A stretch of DNA of 64,000 bases, taken from the NCBI GenBank assembly GCA_035236585.1, contig CP141127.1:63035495-63099494 (forward strand). Reading direction: 5' to 3'. Shown here one piece after another: positions 25,625-34,947 of the stretch (position 1 is its first letter; each line of letters begins with the position of its first letter). The stretch is from Warburgia ugandensis (taxonomy: Eukaryota > Streptophyta > Magnoliopsida > Canellales > Canellaceae). The position numbers and the translations under genes are program-made. A model generated the notes under the pieces. It was not told where the DNA came from. It ran no database searches and worked only from the letters and a program-made list of their open reading frames with translations.

Positions 25625-26196
25625 CATACATATACAAATGTGTAGGTAAAGAGCACAATAGGAAGAAAGGTGCATAAAATTAATATGCAACACCACCTAT
25701 CCAAGTTTGGCTATGCCCATTTGGAAGAGCATGAAGTAAGCATTTATGATAGTTTATTCCTTTCAAATTATACTATAGTTATATGTGTTTTATTACTTAA
25801 CTATTGTGTCTTTCTTGATAGTAAAAGAAAGCTGGGACTACAGATCTCATTGACTACACCATCCTCTGAAATATGGCACATTTAATGAGCTATAATGCCC
25901 AAACCTTCACTAATAAAGCTACTGCACAAGTTGTTTCTTGCATTGTAAGTGGCTCCACCTGCTACTACACTGACTACCTTCTATTGTACATAATCAAATA
26001 AATGAACTGATCATTTCCTTCTAATTAAATTTTGCAAGATACTCTTACCCAAGAAAGTGAATATAGGAACTCTAAGCAGCACCGCTGGATATGATGACAT
26101 CCTGTATAGGGCTATGGGCAAGGACCCCCCTAGTCAAGATAGTGGCATAGGGCATGGTATTGTTCCTTCCAGAGTCATTCATAAAAGAATGCCTAC
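25091..26196 (+). pseudogene. CACTA accessory (Transposase_24-like) gene, copy A, truncated
   Basis: This is homologous to 30264-31303 with the same exon-intron arrangement. An exon ends MVK, followed by an intron GTATGTAAAAATT...TTTGTAG. The next exon reads TTFEVPKHKKISALQRASEQ, then VPYVNDPLRLY and FVKDHTSSKFE. A further exon after the (TA)n tract has LSKFGYAHLEEHEV. A late exon contains STAGYDDILYRAMGKDPPSQ, the plant En/Spm accessory box usually seen as SGRDDILTQALGxxEHPGR. Such proteins are encoded beside TNP2 in CACTA elements. In-frame stops are present and the homology to copy B ends at about 26196, before the protease region, so this copy is partial. Confidence 0.65.
25590..25637. 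repeat. Microsatellite (TA)n with CATA tail
   Basis: This uninterrupted TA tract followed by CATACATACATATAC lies inside an intron of copy A. Copy B lacks it. Confidence 0.9.
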
Positions 26197-26453
26197 TTTA
26201 ATCACACGTAATTTTAGTACGTCACATTGTCACATATTCAATTCAGCACTTGAGACATAATTCTTAGAATTTTACTTCTTTATGGCATTACATTATTCCC
26301 AAGAAGGTTATTATGTATATTATAAGTTTCCTGTCCAAGGTTGGATGAACCCAGTGTGCACCCATCCAAATAACCACACCAAGGTCTCGAAACCTCTTAA
26401 TTAACAAACCACAACTAGAGCTATTCCTCATAGTTACTTCACTATTCCAGGAG
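26197..26453. other. Unassigned stretch left of the solo LTR
   Basis: No gene was recognised. It is target DNA of the solo LTR, continuous with the sequence after 29541, and probably CACTA-internal. Confidence 0.45.
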
Positions 26454-26458
26454 TAGAT
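26454..26458. repeat. Target-site duplication, left (TAGAT)
   Basis: TAGAT directly precedes the TG of the solo LTR and is repeated exactly at 29536-29540. Confidence 0.85.
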
Positions 26459-29400
26459 TGGTTAGTGTCCAAATTTGTATAAAAATCACCCAATTAGTTG
26501 CCCGTGTGTTAAACTTATAGTGTTAAATTAAGGTTTTAGCCAAAAACTATAGCACATGCATTTCTGACCTAATGAATCAAATATTTGATAATTTGCAAGT
26601 TCAGAGGCTAATCCGAGGTAAGTATGAGAATAATCATATTTTAGGATTTAATTAGTTTTAATTAGTAATTTTTATGTTTTTTTAGGAAGCGAGATGATGA
26701 CCTAATGACAAGATCAATTGCGATGAAAATTGAAGATCAAGTCAAAGCCTAAATATCATCAATCTAAAGTGAGATCAAGGATCAATATCACTCTACAGCA
26801 AGCAAAGGAAGGAATTGAAAAAGTCAAAGGTGACTAAATTAGGCTCATGCACAAGTTGTGCAAAATCCACCACCTTTGCATGGGATTCACTTAAGTCACT
26901 TAAGCCATATAAGCCATGAAGAAGGTGACAAGCAATGGTGCCTAGCCAAAATCCACCTAGCCAAGACAAAAGAGCCACTAAAGCCAACCATGAAGCCAAT
27001 CCAAATGAGCTCTTACATCAAGCCACATGGTAAGCCATGATTGGAGGAAAAACTAAAGAAAATATTCATGGGGCTTTAAGGGCTATTTTGTAAATATTTA
27101 AGTGAAAATCCAATTAGTTAAGATAGCATGTGGACCATAGGAAGACCCCACTTCATTGTTCTTATTTTTACATGTTTTTCTCCCTTTCCACACACCATAC
27201 AAATCCACTACGAAGTTTACCTTCCTAAATTCCACTTAAAGAGTCCCACTTTTCTAACTCATCTTAGATCAACTAATCAACTCTTCCCATCTCAACATTT
27301 CTTTCTTTTCTCTTTCTTTTTCCCTCATCATTCTCACCATCCACTTTTCATCCAAGGGCTTCCATCATCCTTAACAAGGGGCTATGGATTGCCGATTCTG
27401 GTGGGCGACCCAATAAAGGGTGGTGAGCTATAGGATGGTTGTGCAAAGGTGACCTTGATAGTTAAACCCACATCGCCTAGGAGAGGGAGATGGGCAGCTT
27501 ATAAGAGTTCGTGGAACTCTAATGGTCACAATGCATTTTCCCTACAAGGAAGAGCAAAGCTGTGAGGTAGTATGGGCAACCAAAGCAGACAATATCGTGA
27601 CTGTTGGATCTTGGCTATTAAAGTTGGTATCAGAACTAGTTGCCCTCATGATGTTGGTGCTAGCTGCACGTGGGCACTCGCTGACCCAGAGAAGGTCATG
27701 CGAGAACAAGTGTTCCCTAAGAGGGGAAGATGGGGCTCTAACTTGCCAGTCCTGGTGGGTGTCCTAGTAAGGGGGTTGGTGAGCTATAGAATGGCTGTGT
27801 GGGGGTGACCCTGAGAAGTAGTCCCATAATGCCCGGGGAGAGGGAGTTGGGCCAATTATAAGAGTTCATGGAACTCTAATGGTCACGATGAATTTTTCCT
27901 ATAAAGATGAACAAAACCGTGAGGCCATATGGGTAGCCAAAGTGGACAATATTGTGGCTATTGGACCCCTGTTGTTACAATATTTTTCTGTCCAATCCTC
28001 TTCCTATCTCTTTATTTCATATCCTGTAGGCCATCCATGATTTCTACAAGGGGGATACGCACCTTCTTAGGAAGGTGGCACCTCCCAACTTGCATCCCAC
28101 CTTATCTCCCTTAGGTGTCCTCTTAGTTGTCCTAGAAAACTCAATCTTTTCATGCCACCTAATCACCTTCTAAACATGTATTCCACTCCATTAGGTCTCT
28201 ATAAGGAAGCATCTCAGAACACATAAAAGGAAAAAAGGAGTGTTTCCACGTGATTAACTAGTAGTAGGAGAGGCAGATTGCACACGACTTTAAAGCAGTG
28301 CGCGCCACCCCCCCCCCCCCCTCTCCTTCCTCCTAGAATCCTCCAGCGTCTTTCTTCGTAGGCACCCCTCTTCATCCAAGCATTCCATGCCTTATTATTC
28401 TTATTTCGGTGTCCTTCAATTGCAGGTTAGTTGCCTTCCTTCCCATGTTTTGTTTGCCATTATTTATTGCTTTATTTCAATCTTTGATTTCATGTTTTGT
28501 TTCCTTTGGTTAGTTCTTGTTTTCCTTTGACTCTTGCACTTTATTTCTCACCTTAGATCCTTGAATCCAAGGACTATAACTTTCTTGTAGTGACAACCAA
28601 GAAAGTATAATCATTAAATCAAGTCCTTGTTCATCTTTTTCCTTGAATTCATTGCCATATCTTGCTCTCTTTTTCATCCTTCTCTATTGCTTCTCCTTAG
28701 AATTTTTTGGATTACATGCATGCTTGAGATTAGAAAGTGAGGAGATTGAATTTTATGCTCCTTTATTGTAATTTGATTATTTGGATGGTGTGCACACTCA
28801 GTGGAGAGTGTGCAACACACATGTAGTACTTTAATTCAATCAATGAGATTCTATGTTCAATGTTAATTGCTCAATATTTATTGATGCTTTATGCGATTTA
28901 AATTTATTCTCATGGTTATTAGAATGTGCTCTTCATGCCTATATCCTATGCATACCTTTCACCTTAGTTTCACATTTATTATTTGTGTTGAATCATGTTG
29001 GATTTCAGGCTTAGTTTATGCATAGGTTTCATTGTTCCATCCATGCATCACATATCTATTAGATCATGCACACTTTACCATGTTTCATACCACAGGTTTT
29101 CATGTTCTTGCTGAGTTTCTATGTGCATCAATCACTTAGGTTTCATGCTTTAATCATGCATCTTGCACTTAGGCTTCATGCGCACCATGTTTCTTTTCCA
29201 TCATAAGATCCATGTGCATCATGTTATGTTATTTCTTAGTTTTGCATGTTTTACATTAGGTTTAATTCATGTTTAAGTTTCATCCTTCATTACATTAAGT
29301 TGCCATGATAGGTTAGTTTTACAAAGTTCTAATTTTAGAAATTTTCTAATTCCATGAATTTTTAATTTTCATCATTAGTTTAGGTTAAAACTACCTTCTT

Positions 29401-29535
29401 TGGCTAGGCTAAGTATTTTAAGTAAGGACCCACAAATCACACAAATCATTTGATTTCTCATGGGTTTGACATCCTTCATGTGAATTTACTATAACCAATT
29501 CGTGTGCTTGTGAGTCTAACTTAAAAATTACAACA
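26459..29535 (+). mobile_element. Solo LTR of the Athila-like family (3.08 kb)
   Basis: This single LTR begins TGGTTAGTGTCC and ends TTACAACA. Perfect 5-bp duplications (TAGAT) flank it, and no primer site or internal domain follows. Its ends match the LTR of the Athila-like element at 21724-24415 in opposite orientation. Solo LTRs arise when the two LTRs of a full element recombine and delete the body. It is longer than the other LTR mainly because it carries a TRIM insertion (27376-27978). A long C run lies at about 28308-28321. Confidence 0.88.
27376..27978 (+). mobile_element. TRIM (miniature LTR retrotransposon) inside the solo LTR
   Basis: Two direct repeats of roughly 245 bp (about 27376-27620 and 27729-27978) share CTGGTGGG, GGTGAGCTATAG, GGAGAGGGAG, TTATAAGAG, GGAACTCTAATGGTCAC, GTGAGG and GACAATAT. 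Between them lie a Met-type primer site, TGGTATCAGAAC (27625-27636), and a purine tract, AAGAGGGGAAGATGGGG (about 27719-27735). The CCCACATCGCC, TTATAAGAG and GACAATAT boxes match a TRIM family widespread in plants. Exact LTR starts are uncertain because similarity extends about 60 bp upstream of the CCCACATCG box in both repeats. It encodes nothing. Confidence 0.75.
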
Positions 29536-29540
29536 TAGAT
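29536..29540. repeat. Target-site duplication, right (TAGAT)
   Basis: Exact copy of 26454-26458, directly after the ACA end of the solo LTR. Confidence 0.85.
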
Positions 29541-30122
29541 TCTCAAATGAGTAAATTGGAACTTTGGTAGAAACTAATTCCCCACACATATAATAGAGGT
29601 CATATGAGGTCTAATTACTATCACATGATGCTTATGATCTAGCAAAACACTGTACAGGTTGTAATAAATGATTGTAGTAAACCTTGAAATCAGAATAGGG
29701 GCTTTAGAAACTAAGATTCTTAAATAGTTGAAAGTCATAACTGAATTCCTTACAAGTTACACACATGTTTTTCTTCTTTATTGCCTTTTCTTGTTTAAAA
29801 TATTGACTTATCTCATAGTATTTATATAAAGTGATTCTTGTTATTTGTTATATTATTTTTAGCTTAAAGTTTGTTTCTATGATTCTTGTAATGAAATGTG
29901 CTTAGGATTTAACATACAGATTCATATCCTTATTGGAATTAGAATGTTTCCTTAATATCTTGTTGTTGGTGAGTTTTGCCTTTGCATTCTCTTGTATTAT
30001 TTATCTTGTGCTCATAATAGCAAGTTTCTTATGTTTTGTTCTACTTTTGTTTCTTTAAATGTAGTACATGGACTATTTGATTTCATTGTTCTAATATCAT
30101 TATGATCTTATTGACATTAAAG
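29541..30122. other. Unassigned AT-rich stretch right of the solo LTR
   Basis: No gene was recognised. It leads into the ATG at 30123 of accessory-gene copy B and may be its 5' flank or intron. Confidence 0.45.
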
Positions 30123-33100
30123 ATGGAACCTAAGTAGCATCAAAATGAAGAATATGAACAATGCCAAGTGCATGAACAAGAGGCCAACCGAGCTTTACTT
30201 AAAAGAGAAATGGAAGAGGGTAAACAACGATGGAAAATGTTATCAAGAGAAAGTCAAAGAGAATTAAAGAAGTTGTACAATACAACAGTAAGGGATAGGA
30301 GATAGGTAAGAGTGGAGCATCTTATAACAATTTTCTTTGCTCCACAATAAGAAGCATGGTGCCTATCATATTTGAAGACTTGTGCCACAATCAATAAAAG
30401 ATTCAATATGGGAGATGGTGAAGGTATGTAAAAATTTATAACATACTTTATCTTCTTATTTTTAAATATAGTAATGTGCTTTGTACTTTGTAGACTACCT
30501 TTGAGTTACCTGAGCATAGTAATACTTGTCCTTTGCAAGGAGCTTGGGAGCAATAGACAAAATGGAAGAACTACGTTGTTCAAAATTACATAGCTCCATA
30601 TGTCAATGATCCATCAAGGTTACATGCAATGCTTGCCATTTACTCCTATGTTATTGACCAAGACATGTGAAATGCATTTGTAAAGGACCACATGTCCTCT
30701 AAATTTGAGGTATGTACTAAAACAATGTTTCATTTAACTAATTATATGTAACTTCCAATTATTGTGCTTGATTATGCATTTACAAATGTGAAGGTAAAGA
30801 GCGTAAGAGGAAGAAAGGTGCATGAAACTAATATGCTGTGCCACCTCTCCAGGTTATGCTATGCACATTTGGAAGAGTATGAAGTAAGAATTTGTGAGGG
30901 TTTATGCCTTTCAAATTATACTATAGTTATATGTGTTTTATTACTTAACTATAATATCTTGCTTGACAGCAAAAGAAAGCTAGGTATATGGATCCCATTG
31001 ATCGCACCATACTCTGGAAGATGAAAATTTTGGTGGATCGTAATGCTTAAATGTTCACATATAAAGCTACTAAACAAGTCGTTTCTCGCATTGTAAGTGG
31101 TTCCACCTACTACACTTGACTATCTTCAATTTTACATGATTAAATAAATAAACTGATCATTTCCTTCTATTTAAATTTTACATGACACTCTTACCCAAGA
31201 AAGCATGAGTGCAAGAATTCTAAGTAGCACTGCTACGAATGATGACATCCTATATAGGACTATGGGCATGTTATTGTTCCTTCTAGATTCTTTCATAAAA
31301 GAATAGCTCCAGAAAAAGATCAAGAGGCCTACAATGAATTGTATAAGAGGATAAAAATGAATATACTTAACCAACTTCATGACAAGGGTTTGGTGATAGT
31401 TTTTGCATCTCTTCTATTAGATCTTTTTACCACCCCTACACCTCCATCACATGCTAGCTATAATTTTGCTACCGAAGAACATTTTGAAGAAGGACAACAT
31501 GAGCCCTTTAAGATAGAAAATCCTGCCAAGGAGGTATTCCCTACACTAGAAATTTTTTACTATCCTTCTATAATTCTCCTATCTCAACCTCTTAAATGAA
31601 TGATGTATTTATGATTCGCATGTGCGTTAATACCTATTGGCCTTGGATACCCATTAAAATGTTGTCACAATTGGATCATGCTATGGGTATGAATCAAACA
31701 TTTTGCATGGGATTAGTATATCTCCACATACTAAGCTTGTGTCCATTAACATGTATTTGATTGTGACTACTAAAATATTGTAATTGTTGGGCAGGCAGTT
31801 GCATATCATGTTGCTTGGATAGAGGAATTCACCATTCTCTTAGAGTCCATGGAATATATCTTTTCACACTGTACCTGACTCAAATTTTTAGCTAGAGACC
31901 TCAATTTAATCATTTATTAAATATATCTAAGGTTAATCAACGGTAGATAGCACCATCGAGGCTGCCCACCATTGCACCAATTGAACCAGTATTAGCTATT
32001 TATGTTTATTTTTATCATAAATTTGAATGTCTTCATTGATCAATATTAATTGACTCTACAACTTTATAGCAGCCATGTAAGGATCATGTTGAAGTCCCAC
32101 TTAACATGCCTCAATCCCTAATGTTACTCTTTGGACTCATCAATGAAGATAAGGCAATCAACCTCATACAAATCAAGGAGGGAGTGCTTGTCAATGCCAT
32201 TGTTGAGGTGCTACTTATGGTAGAGGACCTATTATGAGTTTGCCAATGGGATCAACTTGAGCACACTCACAATTGTCTCCTACATGGGGTATATACAAAT
32301 ATCTACTTCTATTGTAGTTGATATTACATGTTATTTTTTCATAATAGGTAATAACTATTTCTTTTATGTAGCTTCCTAAATGATGCAATGATTCTTTTTG
32401 AGGTCAGGGACTTTCTTTACCAATTCCATAACCCCAGCATCATGTGTGGAGTAGTAGAAAAATGGCTGATGGAGAGGCATGTAGATAATACCTTACTAGG
32501 GTTCTTCTTATGCTTCAAGGGGCAAGGCTTAATGATTCCCGACAATAATGGGCATGTTTTTTTTCTTTATTTTCTTGATAACTTGTTCTATGCATAAGGA
32601 TTGTAAACTTTAATTGCAATTCATATGATTATATATATATATAGGGCTCATTGGATGTGTAGTGGGCAAGCATTCTTTTTTATTCTTGTAGATCGCACAC
32701 CTATCCAACCCTCTTAGAAATTATAAATAAGTAAGTTGTTAATCTGTTCATGTATTATGTATAAATTTAGTAATTTTTTATCTACATCTAATGCATTTGA
32801 AATTTAAATTTGTAGAGCATGGTTAACATGGGCTAATCTAACCAAGACTATGCAACCACTGAAACTCACTTGGCAGAATGTGAAGGTATGGAAGATAGTT
32901 AATTACTCTATTTTATAAACTAAACTTACAATATTGCATATGGTATTTATTTATTTGTTTTTGTTTTCCTTCTTGCACAATGCCTTAGACAGTAGTATAA
33001 TTTGAGAGCAGATACTATGTTTTGAGATACATGAGGACCCTAGTACTTGATGGTGTTAATGTCTCCCAATTAAGAAAGGTAAGATACTTTTTAATAGTCG

Positions 33101-33282
33101 CAATCTCTTTTTTTTCACAATTATTGATGGATTCCATCTCAAAAGAGTGTGTCGACTAAATAAAAAAATATAGTATTGCAGGCTATTGTACTTTCTGAAT
33201 GGGCAACCAAGAAGAGTTACCCCAAAGCAAACTTCAATGAAATAAAAAGTGAATGGGCTAAATATGTAATGAGTCTAAATTA
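30123..33282 (+). pseudogene. CACTA accessory gene, copy B, with a Ulp1-like (C48) protease region
   Basis: A possible start at 30123 is followed by a charged segment (NRALLKREMEEGKQRWKM) and then the same exons as copy A: VPYVNDP-like (here IAPYVNDPSRL), AFVKDHMSSKFE, a block ending CYAHLEEYEV, AKARYMDPIDRTILWKMK-like, and STATNDDILYRTMG. Downstream parts absent from copy A resemble the C-terminal Ulp1/SENP-type cysteine protease of plant CACTA proteins. These are an AHW box at about 32648, ESRYYVLRYMRTLVLDG (about 33006-33056), and SEWATKKSYPKANFNEIKSE...WAKYV ending at a stop at 33280-33282. In the family the ECGYYVM box carries the catalytic Cys; here it reads ESRYYVL, so the Cys is lost. 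Stops occur in several exons. It lies on the same strand as the TNP2 remnant, consistent with one element. Confidence 0.65.
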
Positions 33283-33360
33283 GAACAATTGGAGTAGCTA
33301 CATGAATGTAAATTACCTTACCCATAATAAAGTATTCTTTTCATTGATATGCATGTTTTC

Positions 33361-33580
33361 TTCTACTTTTCATTATTTTAATTGAAGTATATACATTTAA
33401 TGAGATGAATGAGGGAAACTTGAATTGTAAATAAAGTGAATATGGATAGGCATGTGTTCCTCAAGTTTTCATTATTTTCATTGAAGCATATATATTTCAT
33501 GGGATGATGAATGAAGGGAACTTGGACTATAAATGAAGTAAATGTAAATGAAGTGAATGTGAATGTGAATGTGGATGTAG
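33361..33580. repeat. Tandem duplication, about 110-bp unit, two copies
   Basis: TTTTCATTATTTTAATTGAAGTATATACATTT (about 33367) recurs at about 33466 as TTTTCATTATTTTCATTGAAGCATATATATTT. Each is followed by related ATGAG, GAATGA, GGGAACTTG and TAAATGAAG boxes. It grades into GTGAATGTGAATG short repeats (33540-33600). Confidence 0.6.
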
Positions 33581-33831
33581 TTTAACTGAAGTGAATGTAT
33601 ATGTGGAGATTGCAATGCATGTGGTGTGGTTTCTTTAATTATCAAGTCATTTCAAGATGTGAATGTGGTGTGGAAGTGAATATATGGGTGAATGTAGTGT
33701 TGTGTGGTGTGGATGGACGAAGAATTTGGATGTTTTATACCCAATATCGAAGTGAATGTATGTTTCTTTTTAATGTGTTTAGAGATTGCAAGAACAATGT
33801 AGCAAGTGTCACATTGAATATATGCAAAAGT

Positions 33832-33970
33832 GCAAGTAGATTGCAATGCAAGCAAAAGAAACAATACACACACACACACACACACTTTTAAAGTCTTTCA
33901 AGTAGATTGCAATGTAAGCAAAAGAAACAATATATATATATATATATATATATACTTTTAAAGTCTTTCT
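33832..33970. repeat. Duplicated about 70-bp unit carrying (CA)n in one copy and (TA)n in the other
   Basis: Both copies start AGTAGATTGCAATG, continue AAGCAAAAGAAACAATA and end CTTTTAAAGTCTTTC. Between these the first copy has about ten CA dinucleotides (33867-33886) and the second about ten TA dinucleotides (33931-33953). Confidence 0.8.
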
Positions 33971-33974
33971 AAAA

Positions 33975-34352
33975 AAATGAGTTCATAAATAGCATCTTTC
34001 GAAGTTATTCTGAAAAAAAAAAAAAAAAAAAGGACTTCAAAAGAGTATATTTCTTAAGTCATTTTTGTTTTTTAGAACTACTTCAAAAGTTAACATTTTT
34101 AAAGTCATATTTTTCAGAATGACTTCAAAACATGGTATGTTTGACAATTTTTTGAAGTTTTTTTTTTCAAATGACTTTAAAAGTCTCCTTTTTTAAATTC
34201 AATTTTTCAAAATGACTTTAAAAATCAAGATTTTTGAAGTTGTTTTCTTACCGACTTCTTTTCTTATCGATTTTCAAAGTCAGCTAGATAGAACTCACTT
34301 TTGTTACCGACTTCTATTAGTATTTTTTATAGACTTTAATCCTCTTGTGTAG
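33975..34352 (+). repeat. CACTA 3' subterminal repeats and worn terminus
   Basis: GACTTCAAAA, TGACTTTAAAA, TTTGAAGT and GACTTTAA boxes occur in both orientations at short spacing, as in the TNPA-bound subterminal regions of CACTA elements. The last bases, CCTCTTGTGTAG (34341-34352), resemble the CACTACAAGAGG-type terminus in reverse with a one-base change or shift. No perfect CACTA end or 3-bp duplication could be fixed. Confidence 0.5.
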
Positions 34353-34469
34353 CTATGGTTCTATGTATTTGAAATATCAAAATACTAATATCTCTCTTTA
34401 GTAAGGCTAAACCACTTGTGCAATCATACAATAACCATAATGCAATAGTTTGATACGAAAGAAAAAAAA

Positions 34470-34622
34470 TTAACAAGGAGCCACTCCTCTAGGTATTTGA
34501 CCAAATGATATTTCAAACATAGAATGCTTCCACCATTAACGAACTTATCATAGTACCCACAATGAATTATAGAGACATTTGTTATGGGTTTACTATGCTG
34601 CCATGCCAGGTCTGATCTTATT
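34470..34622 (-). pseudogene. hAT transposase BED zinc-finger fragment
   Basis: An open stretch on the - strand reads IRSDLAWQHSKPITN, then IIHCGYYDKFVNGGS and LKYHLVKYL. This fits the N-terminal BED finger of plant hAT transposases (SDxAWxH...CxYCxK...GGG...RxKxHL). The second zinc-binding Cys is Tyr and the first His-side residues are changed, so it is a relic. No dimerisation domain is visible nearby. Confidence 0.45.
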
Positions 34623-34639
34623 TACCTATAATCAGTTGG

Positions 34640-34849
34640 AGTGCCATTTTCAACTAAAATGTGAAGCTCTACTACCCCTTCCCCTAAACTGCCACCTCCA
34701 CGAATTCTGTTGAAGCCCTTAAAATCATTTTTAACAAATACCCTAATTAGTTGCAAACATATGGAAAGCATTTGAGAATAATTTGGAAAAAGTTAACATC
34801 ATAACAAACAATTTTACATCTTAAAGCAAAATAAGAAGAATGCTTTTAA
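34640..34849. other. Spacer, nothing recognised
   Basis: AT-rich sequence between the hAT scrap and the TTCAATTGAA array. Confidence 0.4.
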
Positions 34850-34947
34850 TCAAAATTTTGGAAAACATCTAATTGAAATCATTATTCAACAAGCACATTT
34901 GATTAAAATCCTATAATACAAAATTTACAAACATTCAATTGAAATCA
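34850..34947. repeat. TTCAATTGAA array, left part
   Basis: It contains CATCTAATTGAAATC, CACATTTGATTAAAATCC and ACATTCAATTGAAATC at about 30-45 bp spacing. It belongs with 38210-38760; the LINE at 34948-38209 separates the two parts. Confidence 0.65.
34929..34945. repeat. Possible target duplication of the LINE, left copy
   Basis: AAACATTCAATTGAAAT occurs here and again at 38210-38226, directly flanking the LINE. Because the motif is also the array unit, it may be array periodicity and not a true duplication. Confidence 0.5.
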
